From Streptosporangium brasiliense (GTDB taxonomy: Bacteria > Actinomycetota > Actinomycetes > Streptosporangiales > Streptosporangiaceae), in assembly GCF_030811595.1 (NCBI RefSeq), contig NZ_JAUSRB010000002.1, positions 3,534,001-3,598,000 of the forward strand: 64,000 nt of DNA. Reading direction: 5' to 3'. The notes under the pieces are model-generated. The model made no database searches and was not told where the DNA came from. It was given only the letters and a program-made list of their open reading frames with translations. A program made the position numbers and the translations under genes. Position 1 is the stretch's first letter. Each line of letters starts with the position of its first letter. Below are positions 34,450-42,483 of the stretch, piece after piece.

Positions 34450-34845
34450 CCGTCGCTCGTGGCCGCGGCACGCTCGGCGCAGAAGGCGGTCCAGTCAGGC
34501 GGGCCGAGCACATCCGGCGGGGTGATGGCGTGCAACTCCACAAGCGCCTTCCCGAGCTGTACGGCAAGGCGCTCCCGCTCACGCCGCGGATCTTCGGCCA
34601 GGCCCGCTTGAGGTCCTCACCGTGCAGCCTGTCCATCAGGATGTAGCCCCACCCGTGGAACTCACCGGCATCCTTGACCCCCGGCGTGGGGATCGACAGG
34701 CGGCCCTCCAGCGCACGCAGCACGTCCCGCTCGACGGGCAGCTCCTCCTTGTGAAGCGGCGGGTAGAGCTTGATGACCAGGTCGTCGCCGGCGGCGTAGA
34801 CCGGTAGGGAGCCCTCATCACAGGCACAGCCTGAGCGTGATGCGC
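34450..34845 (-). pseudogene. Broken aminoglycoside-phosphotransferase-type gene
   Basis: The minus strand reads EGSLPVYAAGDDLVIKLYPP and then GWGYILMDRLHGEDLKRAWPK, the N-lobe of an APH-type kinase. Near 34580 the frame shifts; the other frame continues ERERLAVQLGKALVELHAIT and then GPPDWTAFCAER. The catalytic HGD loop and the rest of the C-terminal domain are missing where the IS110 element begins, and the N-terminus is also degraded (the two lobes together cover only about 130 residues of the usual 270-300). It is a decayed gene. Confidence 0.8.
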
Positions 34846-35005
34846 GCGCAGCGCGAGAACCCGGCGAGGTCCAAGACGCGGGCCGCGCTGTTCAACGTTC
34901 AGTGATCCCCAGAACAGCTCCTGGTGCCGCGTTCCTCGCGGTGGTCCGGCCGGAGCGCCAGAGGCAGCCGTGCGCCGGTGTCCCGTCCGCGCGGCGGGCC
35001 GTCCG

Positions 35006-35935
35006 TCAGACCAGGTCGAGGACGGCCTTGCCGTGCAGGCGGCGTTCACGCAGGGCGTCGAAGGCCTCGGCGGCCTCCTCCCAGGTCCCGCGCCAGGTGA
35101 TGCCCGGGTCGAGGGTGCCGGCGGCGACCTGTTCGGCGAGGCGGGTCAGGTCGGGGGCGAGATCGGTGCAGGCCAGGAGGTAGAAGGTGGTGAGGGTGCG
35201 GTTGTGGCGGCCCTCGTTGCCCAGGAACGCGCCCGGGGGGAAGGTGGTGTCCTCCTGCGCGGCATGGCCGACGGTGACCAGGGTGCCGTGTTCGGCGAGC
35301 CGGGCGTACGCGTCGACGAGGTGGGTGCCGCCGACCAGCTCGACGACGCCGTCCACCGGTGCGCCGAGCTCCCGGGGTGCGGTGATCACCTCGTCGGCGC
35401 CGAGCAGCCGCAGGTTCTTCTCGTGCGTTTCCGGATCGCCGGTGACCGCCACCACGTGCGCACCGCCCTGGTGGGCGAGTTGCACCGCGTATCTGCCGAC
35501 GCCGCCGGTGGCCCCGGTGACCAGGACGCGCCTGCCCGGCAGGGCGCCGATCCTGTGCAGGGCGCGCAGCGCGCTGACTCCCGCGACCGGGACCGTGGCG
35601 ACGGCCCCGAGGTCGGCGCCGGCCGGGACTGTGCCGATCAACGCGGTGTCCACGGCCCGGAGCCCGGCCCAGGCGCCGCCGTCGGCCACGGTGACCACCG
35701 GGGTCCCGGCGGCCGGCCCGGATCCGTCCGCCGCGGGACGTTCCACCACGCCGGCCGCGTCCCAGCCCGGGACGGCCCCGTCGGGCTCCCCCGCGAGGAC
35801 GTACTTCACCTCGCCGTAGTTCAGGGAGGTCGCGGCGACCCGGATCAGGGCCTCGTGCGGAGCCGGTTCGGGATCGCGGATCTCCGCGAGCCGCAGCCCG
35901 GTTGGGACGGAACGGTCGACGACCAGAGCACGCAT
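35006..35935 (-). CDS. Quinone-oxidoreductase-like MDR family enzyme
   Basis: The protein has 309 residues, starting MRALVVDRS at ATG 35935. It contains the zinc-independent MDR pattern: LNYGEVKYVLAG, VPGWDAAGVVE, and a Rossmann site VTGATGGVGRYAVQLAHQ (NADPH). It therefore reduces quinones or other enones with NADPH. A perfect palindrome 49 bases upstream is probably an operator for a repressor encoded elsewhere. It is transcribed alone. Confidence 0.9.
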   Translation of the reverse strand: MRALVVDRSVPTGLRLAEIRDPEPAPHEALIRVAATSLNYGEVKYVLAGEPDGAVPGWDAAGVVERPAADGSGPAAGTPVVTVADGGAWAGLRAVDTALIGTVPAGADLGAVATVPVAGVSALRALHRIGALPGRRVLVTGATGGVGRYAVQLAHQGGAHVVAVTGDPETHEKNLRLLGADEVITAPRELGAPVDGVVELVGGTHLVDAYARLAEHGTLVTVGHAAQEDTTFPPGAFLGNEGRHNRTLTTFYLLACTDLAPDLTRLAEQVAAGTLDPGITWRGTWEEAAEAFDALRERRLHGKAVLDLV

Positions 35936-35983
35936 GGGCGTACGCCTTTCGGATGGAGCGGAGGTGCCTGCCGCCACTATAAC

Positions 35984-35996
35984 GCCACTGAGTGGC
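35984..35996. promoter_or_regulatory. Operator candidate before the oxidoreductase gene
   Basis: GCCACT, one G and AGTGGC form a perfect palindrome, with TTGCCACTCAGTGGC on the minus strand. It lies 49 bases upstream of the oxidoreductase ATG. No regulator gene is adjacent; 35997-36188 shows no supportable gene. Confidence 0.6.
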
Positions 35997-36188
35997 AAAA
36001 GCGCGTTGGAGGCTTTGGCTTCCCAGGCGCGCCAGGCCGTGCTCGACCGGCGGCTCGACCGGATGCCGCTCCGCACCCTGCGGCTGGTCCGGCCGGCACC
36101 GCGGCCCTTCATAGGCCGACGAGAGGGTCTCCGCCTCCGGTCCGTGGAGTCACGGCCGTCCGATGACCGGGACTTCCCGGGAGCGCGG

Positions 36189-37151
36189 TCAGCCCTGCGG
36201 CACCGGGCACTCGCGCGTTATCGACACGGTGTCGACCCACACGTCGAAGAAGAGGTCGTAGTGGCCGAAGTCCCCGGCGTCGTCGCGCGCGCTGAGAGTG
36301 AGCCTGTGCGTCCAGCGCGGGATCTGTTTCGGATCGTCCGGCCTGGTCCGGGCCGGCTGCCTCGGCGGCCCGAAATCGCCCACCTGGTCCCAGGGGATCC
36401 GCAGGCTCTGGCCCGGATAGGGATCGTCGCCCATCCCGAAGACGTCGCCCATGACGAACCCGAAGGCGAAGGCCAGGGTGTCCCGGAACCACGTCTCCTC
36501 GGTGACCGACTCGGCCGGAAGCCCGGTGAGCGCGCCGAGAAGCTGCCCGCCCTTCTGCGCTATCTGGTCGGCGAGGTTGCGCGCGACGCCGTCCACGTCG
36601 GCGAAGTCGTCGTGCTCGATGAGCGTCCCGACGACGACCACGTCCTGGATCGGGCCTTCGTACAGCAGTTGGTCGGTCGTCCAGATCCGCGAACCGCGCT
36701 CGCCCATGCTCAGGGTCCCGTCGCCGCCCGGGAAGGAGTGGGTCTTCAGCGCGCTGTTGCTGGGCCCGATGAGTCCGACGACCCCGTAAACCTCGTCTTC
36801 GCCTTCCTGGCGTGACACGCACTCCAGCCCCACGAAATTGACCTTCATCACCTTGTTGGTCAGAACGTGACACTGGCCGTGATGCTTCACCGTTATCTTT
36901 CCCGACCGGAAATCGGCTTCCCAGTCGGTGCCGTTCTTGCGCACACTCAGCTCTGGGGTCCGGGGCAGGCCGAGCGAGCTTCTCGGGCCGCCTTCCGCGT
37001 TCCAGACGGCTCTGATCGCGCGCTCGGCCGTGATCTTCTCCATCGCCTCGGCGATTCCGCCGTGTTCTCTCTCCGTAATGATCCTGGGGAGGCGGATGTG
37101 GGGATTCTCCGGCTCTCTGAACCTGTTGATGTCCGGATCTCGTGGGGGCAT
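36189..37151 (-). CDS. Unknown protein with beta-rich domains
   Basis: The 320-residue protein starts MPPRDPDINRFREPENPHIR and is hydrophilic with no signal peptide. One segment reads MKVNFVGLECVSRQEGEDEVYGVV, similar to the beta-sandwich opening of several actinomycete proteins of unknown role. A repeat of the pattern occurs near the end (YDLFFDVWVDTVSITREC). GTLIEHDDFADVDGVARNLADQ suggests a helical middle. It could be a toxin-like or surface protein. It is single on its strand, followed by the oxidoreductase gene. Confidence 0.65.
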   Translation of the reverse strand: MPPRDPDINRFREPENPHIRLPRIITEREHGGIAEAMEKITAERAIRAVWNAEGGPRSSLGLPRTPELSVRKNGTDWEADFRSGKITVKHHGQCHVLTNKVMKVNFVGLECVSRQEGEDEVYGVVGLIGPSNSALKTHSFPGGDGTLSMGERGSRIWTTDQLLYEGPIQDVVVVGTLIEHDDFADVDGVARNLADQIAQKGGQLLGALTGLPAESVTEETWFRDTLAFAFGFVMGDVFGMGDDPYPGQSLRIPWDQVGDFGPPRQPARTRPDDPKQIPRWTHRLTLSARDDAGDFGHYDLFFDVWVDTVSITRECPVPQG

Positions 37152-37489
37152 CGCTCACTCCCTGGGGTGGGAAGCGGAACAAGGGCGGAGCTCCGAGGGC
37201 GCCCGCGGCGGAGGGCAGCGGCACCGGGGAGAAACCTCAAAAGATCGTGTGCGGACCCCGGCGGCCGGCCGTCAACCCGTCGATCGGCCTGATCTCGGCG
37301 GCGAAATCGTGATCAGTATCTTTACATATGACACCGGTCCATTCCAGGGACCTTCCGGCGTTTCTCCGTCGCCGCGCGGCCGCCCCATGGAATCCCCGGA
37401 CGTATTCTTTCCAGAACCCCGCCGGGCCGCATTCTTCAGAAAACCCCGGATTCTTCCGAAAACCCCGGCGGGCCGCGGAGCCGGCGGGG
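37152..37489. other. Gap without a recognisable gene
   Basis: This stretch is AT-richer between 37300 and 37420 and contains three near-copies of a motif with GAAAACCCCGG or GAACCCCGCCGGG followed by GCCGC. It presumably holds the terminator of the PfkB gene and the promoter of the unknown gene at 36189-37151. No RNA gene was seen. Confidence 0.4.
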
Positions 37490-38434
37490 TCAGCGGCTGA
37501 CCGCGTCCGCCGGGCGCAGGAGGTCCAGGTCGGAGCGGCGGGGGAGGCTCTCCCAGTCGCCGTCGGCGGCGACCGCGAAGGCCCCCGCCGCGCACGCGGT
37601 CGCCAGGCGGCGTCCGGGGCCGGTCCCCTCCAGGGTCTCGGCGAGCCAGCCCGCGGCGAAGGCGTCACCGGCCCCCACGGGGTCGAGTTCGGTGACGGGG
37701 TAGGGCTCGGCATGCCGTACGGCGCCGTCGGAGAGCTCCACCGCGCCGAGCGGGCCGCGTTTGATGAGCACGTGGCGCGGGCCGAGCCCCGACAGGGCCC
37801 TGGCCAGGGCGACCGGGTCCGCGCCGTCGACGATCAGGCGGGCCTCCGCCTCGGTCGCGAACAGGACGTCCGTCGCCGCGACGGCCTCCCGTAGTACGGC
37901 GGCGGCCTCGTGGGGCGGCCACAGGGCGCGGCGGTAGTTGATGTCCATCGACACGGTCGCGCCCGCGTCGCGGGCCTCGGCGACCGCGGCGCGCACCGCC
38001 TCCCGGGCGGAGGCGGACAGCGCGAGCGTGATCCCCGTGATGTGCAGCACGCGCGCCGAGCGGACCAGTGAGAGGTCGAGGTCCGCGGGCCGGAGCCGGG
38101 ATCCGGCGCTCCCGGAGCGGTAGTAGCGCACGTCGACCATCTCGGCGGTGCGCCGGTTCTTGATCATCAATCCGGTGGGCGCGTCGGGGTCGACGATCAT
38201 CCCCCGGACGTCGACGCCCTCGCCCGCCAGCGTCGAGCGGAGCAGCTCCCCGAACTCGTCGGCGCCCACCCGGCCGATCCACGCCGCGCGCCGGCCGAGG
38301 CGGGTGACGCCGATCGCCACGTTCGACTCCGCGCCCCCGACGCTCAGCCCGAAGTCGCGAGCGTGCCGGAGCAGGCCGGTACGCCGCGCGGTGAACAGCG
38401 CCATGCTCTCACCCAGCGTTACCAGATCGATCAT
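37490..38434 (-). CDS. PfkB-family sugar kinase (KDG-kinase type)
   Basis: The protein has 314 residues. It shows the PfkB signatures: GLSVGGAESNVAIGVTRLG near the start and ELDPVGAGDAFAAGWL near the end with the catalytic Asp. The LVTLGESMALFTA opening is typical of 2-keto-3-deoxygluconate and fructose kinases. The exact sugar cannot be set by eye. It is transcribed with the IclR gene in the same direction, divergent from the sugar transporter, so it likely phosphorylates an imported sugar or its breakdown product. Confidence 0.88.
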   Translation of the reverse strand: MIDLVTLGESMALFTARRTGLLRHARDFGLSVGGAESNVAIGVTRLGRRAAWIGRVGADEFGELLRSTLAGEGVDVRGMIVDPDAPTGLMIKNRRTAEMVDVRYYRSGSAGSRLRPADLDLSLVRSARVLHITGITLALSASAREAVRAAVAEARDAGATVSMDINYRRALWPPHEAAAVLREAVAATDVLFATEAEARLIVDGADPVALARALSGLGPRHVLIKRGPLGAVELSDGAVRHAEPYPVTELDPVGAGDAFAAGWLAETLEGTGPGRRLATACAAGAFAVAADGDWESLPRRSDLDLLRPADAVSR

Positions 38435-38468
38435 CAGAAATTGGTCCTTAGGGGCTCGTCCGTGCCGG

Positions 38469-38514
38469 TCAACGGGTCGATCTCAGCTTTTTCAACGGGT
38501 CGATCCCAGCTTCC
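38469..38514 (-). repeat. 22-bp tandem duplication across the IclR stop
   Basis: TCAACGGGTCGAT followed by CTCAGCTT or CCCAGCTT occurs twice in tandem. The second copy is the last codons and stop of the IclR gene; the first lies just outside it. A recent duplication near the stop is the simplest reading. Confidence 0.8.
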
Positions 38515-39280
38515 TGGAGATGCGCAGCGCCGTCTCCGCCACCAGCGGCCCCAGATCGCGGACCCGCGCGGCGGTGATCCGCGAGGTGAGGCCGGAGACG
38601 GAGATGGCCGAGGTCGCGGTGTCGGTGTGGTTGAAGATCGGTGCGGCGACGCAGCGCACCTCGGGTTCGTTCTCGCGGTCGTCGACCGAGTAGCCCCGCT
38701 GCCGGATCCGGCCCAGCTCGGCGCGGAGCCGGTCGGGGCCGGTGATGGTGTGGCGGGTGATCTGCGGCATCCCGGCGGCCACGACCCTCTCGACGTCCTC
38801 CTCCGGCTGCCAGGCGAGGATCGCCTTGCCGACGGCGGTGCAGTAGACGGGGGCCCGGCTGCCGATCCGCGAGGCCATCCGCACGTTGGTCTCGTTCTCG
38901 ACCTTGTCGATGTAGACCACATCCGGCGGGTCGTAGACCACGAGGTGGACGGTCTCCCGGACCTCGGTCATCAGGCGGTGCGACTCCTCGGCGGCCACCG
39001 TCCGCAGGTCGAGCGTGGCCAGGTAGGACTGGCCGAGACGGAGCGCGCCGTGCCCGAGCCGGTAGGCGCCGCTCTTGCGGTCGCGGTCGAGGAGCCTGGC
39101 CTCGACGAGCGGGGCGGTCAGCCGGAGCACCGTGCTCTTGGACAGGCCCAGCGCCTCGGCGAGCCTGGTGAGCGACAGTCCCTGGCCGCCGCCCGCGTGG
39201 TCGCGCACGTGCTCCAGCACGGCGAGGGCACGCCGGAGCGAGGCCGACTGGTTGCGTTCCGGGGCAGGTTCGTTCATCAC
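38492..39280 (-). CDS. IclR family transcriptional regulator
   Basis: This protein has 262 residues. The N-terminal winged helix reads RRALAVLEHVRDHAGGG followed by LTRLAEALGLSKSTVLRL, and the C-terminal effector domain carries VVYIDKVENETNVRMASRIG and YCTAVGKAILAW, typical of IclR/KdgR proteins. Such regulators act as repressors or activators controlled by small metabolites. It is upstream of the PfkB gene on the same strand and divergent from the sugar ABC operon at 39450, so it probably governs both. The 169-base spacer holds the operator candidate. Confidence 0.92.
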   Translation of the reverse strand: MMNEPAPERNQSASLRRALAVLEHVRDHAGGGQGLSLTRLAEALGLSKSTVLRLTAPLVEARLLDRDRKSGAYRLGHGALRLGQSYLATLDLRTVAAEESHRLMTEVRETVHLVVYDPPDVVYIDKVENETNVRMASRIGSRAPVYCTAVGKAILAWQPEEDVERVVAAGMPQITRHTITGPDRLRAELGRIRQRGYSVDDRENEPEVRCVAAPIFNHTDTATSAISVSGLTSRITAARVRDLGPLVAETALRISRKLGSTR

Positions 39281-39350
39281 GGCCTCAGGGAGGATTCGGT
39301 GGGTCGAACACGCAGGTCAAATTAGGGGAGCCGGAGCCCTCGCCGCTACT

Positions 39351-39384
39351 TTGCAACACAACGTTCTGCACTGCACAACATAAT
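39351..39384. promoter_or_regulatory. IclR operator candidate
   Basis: TTGCAACACAACGTTC and TGCACTGCACAACATAA contain repeated TGCA and ACAAC elements in a pocket of low GC, between the divergent IclR and binding-protein genes. Position and repetition fit an IclR-type binding site; no proof is visible. Confidence 0.45.
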
Positions 39385-39449
39385 ACGCTCCCTCTTCCGG
39401 TGACCGGCGGCCCCTTCCTAGGGTCTGCCGCCAACAGGAGGAGAAAGTC

Positions 39450-40712
39450 GTGAAGATCCTGAATTGGGCAGCGGCAGGTGTGGCCCTGCTGGCCCTCGCC
39501 GCATGCGCGCCGTCCACCGCCCCGTCCGCGAGCGGTGGCGACGACAAGTCCGGGACCCTGCGGGTGTGGCTCTTCGACGAGCCCAACCGCGCTCCCAAGG
39601 AGAAGGTCGTCGGAGAGGCGATCAAGGAGTTCACCGCCGCCAACGCGGACGTGAAGGTCGAGGTCACCTACATCCCGACGACGCCGGCCCGGCACGAGAA
39701 GTTCAAGGGCGCGTTCAACGACCCGGCGAGCGCCCCCGACGTCGCCGAGTACGGCAACACCGACCTCGCCGAGTACGCCGCCGCGGGAGGCTTCGCCGAC
39801 CTGGGCGCCGACCTGCAGAGCTGGCCGGAGGGCAAGGACGTCGGCGCCGACCTGCTGAAGTCCGCGACCGTCGACGGCAAGGTCTACGGCCTGCCCTGGT
39901 ACATCGGCATCCGCGCCCTCTACTACCGCACCGACGTCTTCTCGGAGCTCGGCCTCAAGCCGCCCACGACGATCGAGAGCCTCACCTCGGCCGCCCGCGA
40001 GATCCGCAAGAAGAAGCCCGAGCTGTACGGCCTGGCCGTCGGCGGCGAGTACACCTTCGGCGCGCTCCCGTTCGTCTGGGACGCCGGCGGCGACATCGAG
40101 AACCTCGACAGCCCCGAGTCCCGCAAGGGCGTGCAGGCATACACCGACCTGCTCAGCGACGACAACTGCCCACCGCAGGCCTGCGCGAGCCTCACCGGCG
40201 GCAAGACCGTCGAGCTGTTCGCCAGCGGCAAGGCGGCCATGGGCATCCTCGGCAACTTCAGCCGCGCCGCGGTCGACGCGGGCGCGGCGGCGGGCAAGTA
40301 CGCCGTGGTGCCGCTGCCGGGCGCCAAGGAGGGCTCGATCGCCCCGGCCTTCTCCGGCGGAAACAACCTCGGCGTCATGAAGAACAGCAAGCACCGCTCG
40401 CTGGCCGTGAAGTTCCTGCAGCTGCTGGGCGGCAAGGCGTACCAGACCAAGATGTACGAGGCCATGGGCAACCTGCCCACGCTGACCTCGGCCCGCGACG
40501 AGCTCGCGGCCAAGGACTCCTTCCTCAAGCCGTTCCTCGACACCGTCGCGGCCGGAACCCGTTTCGTGCCGATCGACCCGGCCTGGGTGAAGATCGACAA
40601 CCAGAAGGTCATCCCGACCATGCTCCAGAAGATCGCGACCAAGCAGGCCACCGTCGAGCAGGCCACCGACGAGGCCGCGGCGGCGGTGAAGGCCGCGTTC
40701 GGCCGGTCATGA
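39450..40712 (+). CDS. Sugar ABC transporter substrate-binding lipoprotein
   Basis: The protein has 420 residues. The signal peptide ends in a lipobox (LALAAC), so the protein is lipid-anchored outside the membrane. The mature part is a family 1 extracellular solute-binding protein: LRVWLFDEPNR, VEVTYIPTTP, APDVAEYGNTDLAEYAA, GIRALYYRTDVFSELG. An AGGAGG ribosome-binding site lies upstream. The two permeases and a GH20 enzyme follow in an overlapping operon, which suggests a hexosamine-containing oligosaccharide as substrate. No ATPase subunit is encoded here; it is probably shared, as MsiK is in streptomycetes. Confidence 0.93.
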   Translation: MKILNWAAAGVALLALAACAPSTAPSASGGDDKSGTLRVWLFDEPNRAPKEKVVGEAIKEFTAANADVKVEVTYIPTTPARHEKFKGAFNDPASAPDVAEYGNTDLAEYAAAGGFADLGADLQSWPEGKDVGADLLKSATVDGKVYGLPWYIGIRALYYRTDVFSELGLKPPTTIESLTSAAREIRKKKPELYGLAVGGEYTFGALPFVWDAGGDIENLDSPESRKGVQAYTDLLSDDNCPPQACASLTGGKTVELFASGKAAMGILGNFSRAAVDAGAAAGKYAVVPLPGAKEGSIAPAFSGGNNLGVMKNSKHRSLAVKFLQLLGGKAYQTKMYEAMGNLPTLTSARDELAAKDSFLKPFLDTVAAGTRFVPIDPAWVKIDNQKVIPTMLQKIATKQATVEQATDEAAAAVKAAFGRS

Positions 40713-41647
40713 CGACGGTCACCACGGCGCCGGCGGGCCCGGACACCCAGGTCCGCCAGGCATCGCCGCGTCCCGGGGGCAGGCTCCGGCCCTGGCTCTA
40801 CCTGCTGCCGTCGGCGGCGGTGCTGCTGCCGCTCTTCGGCTATCCGATCTACATGCTCGGCCTGCTCTCGGTGTTCGACTACCGGCAGGCGCAGGTCAGC
40901 GGGGGCGAGCCGACGCGCTTCATCGGCGCCGACAACTACACGGCGCTCCTGGGCGACCAGCGCTTCTGGTCGGTGCTGGGGCAGACCGTGGTGTTCGCCG
41001 CCGCCCTGGTGGTCGCGACGCTGGCCGTCGGCGCGGCGCTCGCCGTCGTGCTGACCAGGGCCGGCCGGGTGCCCCGCCTGCTGCTGTCGCTGGCGGCCAT
41101 GGCGGCCTGGGCCGCGCCCGCGATGACCGGGGCGACGGTCTGGATGTTCCTCTTCGACGCCGACCTGGGCCTGGTCAACCAGCTCCTGGGCATCGAGGGC
41201 TACAACTGGTTCTACGACAAGTGGGTCACCTTCGGCATCGTCGGCGCGACTGTGGTCTGGCACTCCTTCCCCTTCGTCATGGTGACGCTCTACGCCGGCA
41301 TCCAGGCCATCCCGGGCTCGGTGCTGGAGGCGGCCTCGCTCGACGGGGCCTCGGCGTGGCACACCTTCTGGCGGATCATCGTGCCGATGCTGCGGCCACT
41401 GATCACGATCGTGGTCATCCAGTCGATCATCTGGGACTTCAAGATCTTCACGCAGATCTACGTGATGACCAACGGCGGCGGCATCGCGGGCCAGAACTCC
41501 GTGCTCAACGTCTACGCCTACCAGACCGCCTTCGGCTCCTCGGAGTACGGGCTCGGCTCGGCCATCGGCGTGATCATGACGCTGATCCTGCTCGCGGTCA
41601 CCCTGCTCTACATCCGCGCCCTCTACCGCAGCGGGGAGAAGCTGTGA
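40709..41647 (+). CDS. Sugar ABC transporter permease (MalF-type)
   Basis: This 312-residue protein begins MTTVTTAPAG at ATG 40709, which overlaps the binding-protein stop (ATGA). It has six hydrophobic segments (PWLYLLPSAAVLLPLF; VVFAAALVVATLAVGAAL) and the EAA loop VLEAASLDGASAWHTFWRII that contacts the ATPase. The second permease overlaps it by four bases, so the pair forms the membrane channel of one importer. Confidence 0.93.
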   Translation: MTTVTTAPAGPDTQVRQASPRPGGRLRPWLYLLPSAAVLLPLFGYPIYMLGLLSVFDYRQAQVSGGEPTRFIGADNYTALLGDQRFWSVLGQTVVFAAALVVATLAVGAALAVVLTRAGRVPRLLLSLAAMAAWAAPAMTGATVWMFLFDADLGLVNQLLGIEGYNWFYDKWVTFGIVGATVVWHSFPFVMVTLYAGIQAIPGSVLEAASLDGASAWHTFWRIIVPMLRPLITIVVIQSIIWDFKIFTQIYVMTNGGGIAGQNSVLNVYAYQTAFGSSEYGLGSAIGVIMTLILLAVTLLYIRALYRSGEKL

Positions 41648-42483
41648 GCAGATCCCGCCTGATCGCCAACACCGTCGCGGTGGCCGCCGCGGTCGTCACG
41701 TTCTTCCCGATCTACTGGATGGTGCTCTCGGCGCTCAAGCCCGCCGGGGAGATCCAGTCGCTGGAGGTCCGCCCCTGGACCCTGGCGCCCACCTTCGAGC
41801 ACTTCCAGCGCGTGCTCGGCGGGGAGAACTTCGGCCGCTACTTCCTCAACAGCCTCGTCGTCGCCCTGACGGTCGTCGTCCTGTCGGCGGTGGTGGCCTT
41901 CCTCGCCGCCGTGGCGGTGACCCGGTTCCGTTTCCGGTTCCGCACCACCGTGCTGATCATGTTCCTGGTGGCCCAGATGGTGCCGGTGGAGGCGCTGACC
42001 ATCCCGCTGTTCTTCCTGGTCCGCGACATCGGCACGGTGGTGCCGGGGGTGGGGCTCAACACGCTGGGCTCGCTGGTCCTGGTCCACCTGGCCTTCTCGC
42101 TGCCGTTCGCGGTCTGGATGATGCGGGGGTTCGTGGCCGCGGTGCCCGAGGCGCTGGAGGAGGCCGCGATGATCGACGGCGCGAGCCGCCCGGTCATCCT
42201 GTGGCGGATCCTGTTCCCGCTCGTCGCGCCGGGCCTGATCGCGACCAGCGTGTTCTCCTTCATCACCGCCTGGAACGACTTCATCTTCGCCAGGACCTTC
42301 ATCATCTCGGCCAAGGACAGCCAGACCCTGCCGGCGGCCCTGCTGGTCTTCTTCAAACCCGACGAGAACGACTGGGGGGGAATCATGGCGGCCTCGACGC
42401 TGATGACCGTTCCCGTGCTGATCTTCTTCGTGGCCGTCCAGCGCAGGCTGGTGGCGGGGCTCGGCGGGGCGGTGAAGGATTGA
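41644..42483 (+). CDS. Sugar ABC transporter permease (MalG-type)
   Basis: The protein has 279 residues. GTG 41644 overlaps the previous stop (GTGA). It has hydrophobic segments (IANTVAVAAAVVTFFPIYWMV; VVALTVVVLSAVVAFLAAVAV) and the EAA loop ALEEAAMIDGASRPVILWRI. The C-terminus ends in VAVQRRLVAGLGGAVKD, typical of MalG-like permeases. Its stop is overlapped by a TTG start (TTGA) of the hexosaminidase gene. It pairs with the preceding permease. Confidence 0.93.
   Translation: MSRSRLIANTVAVAAAVVTFFPIYWMVLSALKPAGEIQSLEVRPWTLAPTFEHFQRVLGGENFGRYFLNSLVVALTVVVLSAVVAFLAAVAVTRFRFRFRTTVLIMFLVAQMVPVEALTIPLFFLVRDIGTVVPGVGLNTLGSLVLVHLAFSLPFAVWMMRGFVAAVPEALEEAAMIDGASRPVILWRILFPLVAPGLIATSVFSFITAWNDFIFARTFIISAKDSQTLPAALLVFFKPDENDWGGIMAASTLMTVPVLIFFVAVQRRLVAGLGGAVKD

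Noticed and set aside
35997-36188. Open frame starting near the oxidoreductase operator on the plus strand
   Set aside because: It runs into the antisense of the neighbouring gene and has no recognisable domain.
37490-38434. Naming the PfkB kinase kdgK
   Set aside because: PfkB kinases for several sugars share these motifs; the neighbours suggest an amino-sugar pathway, so a KDG assignment is not supported.
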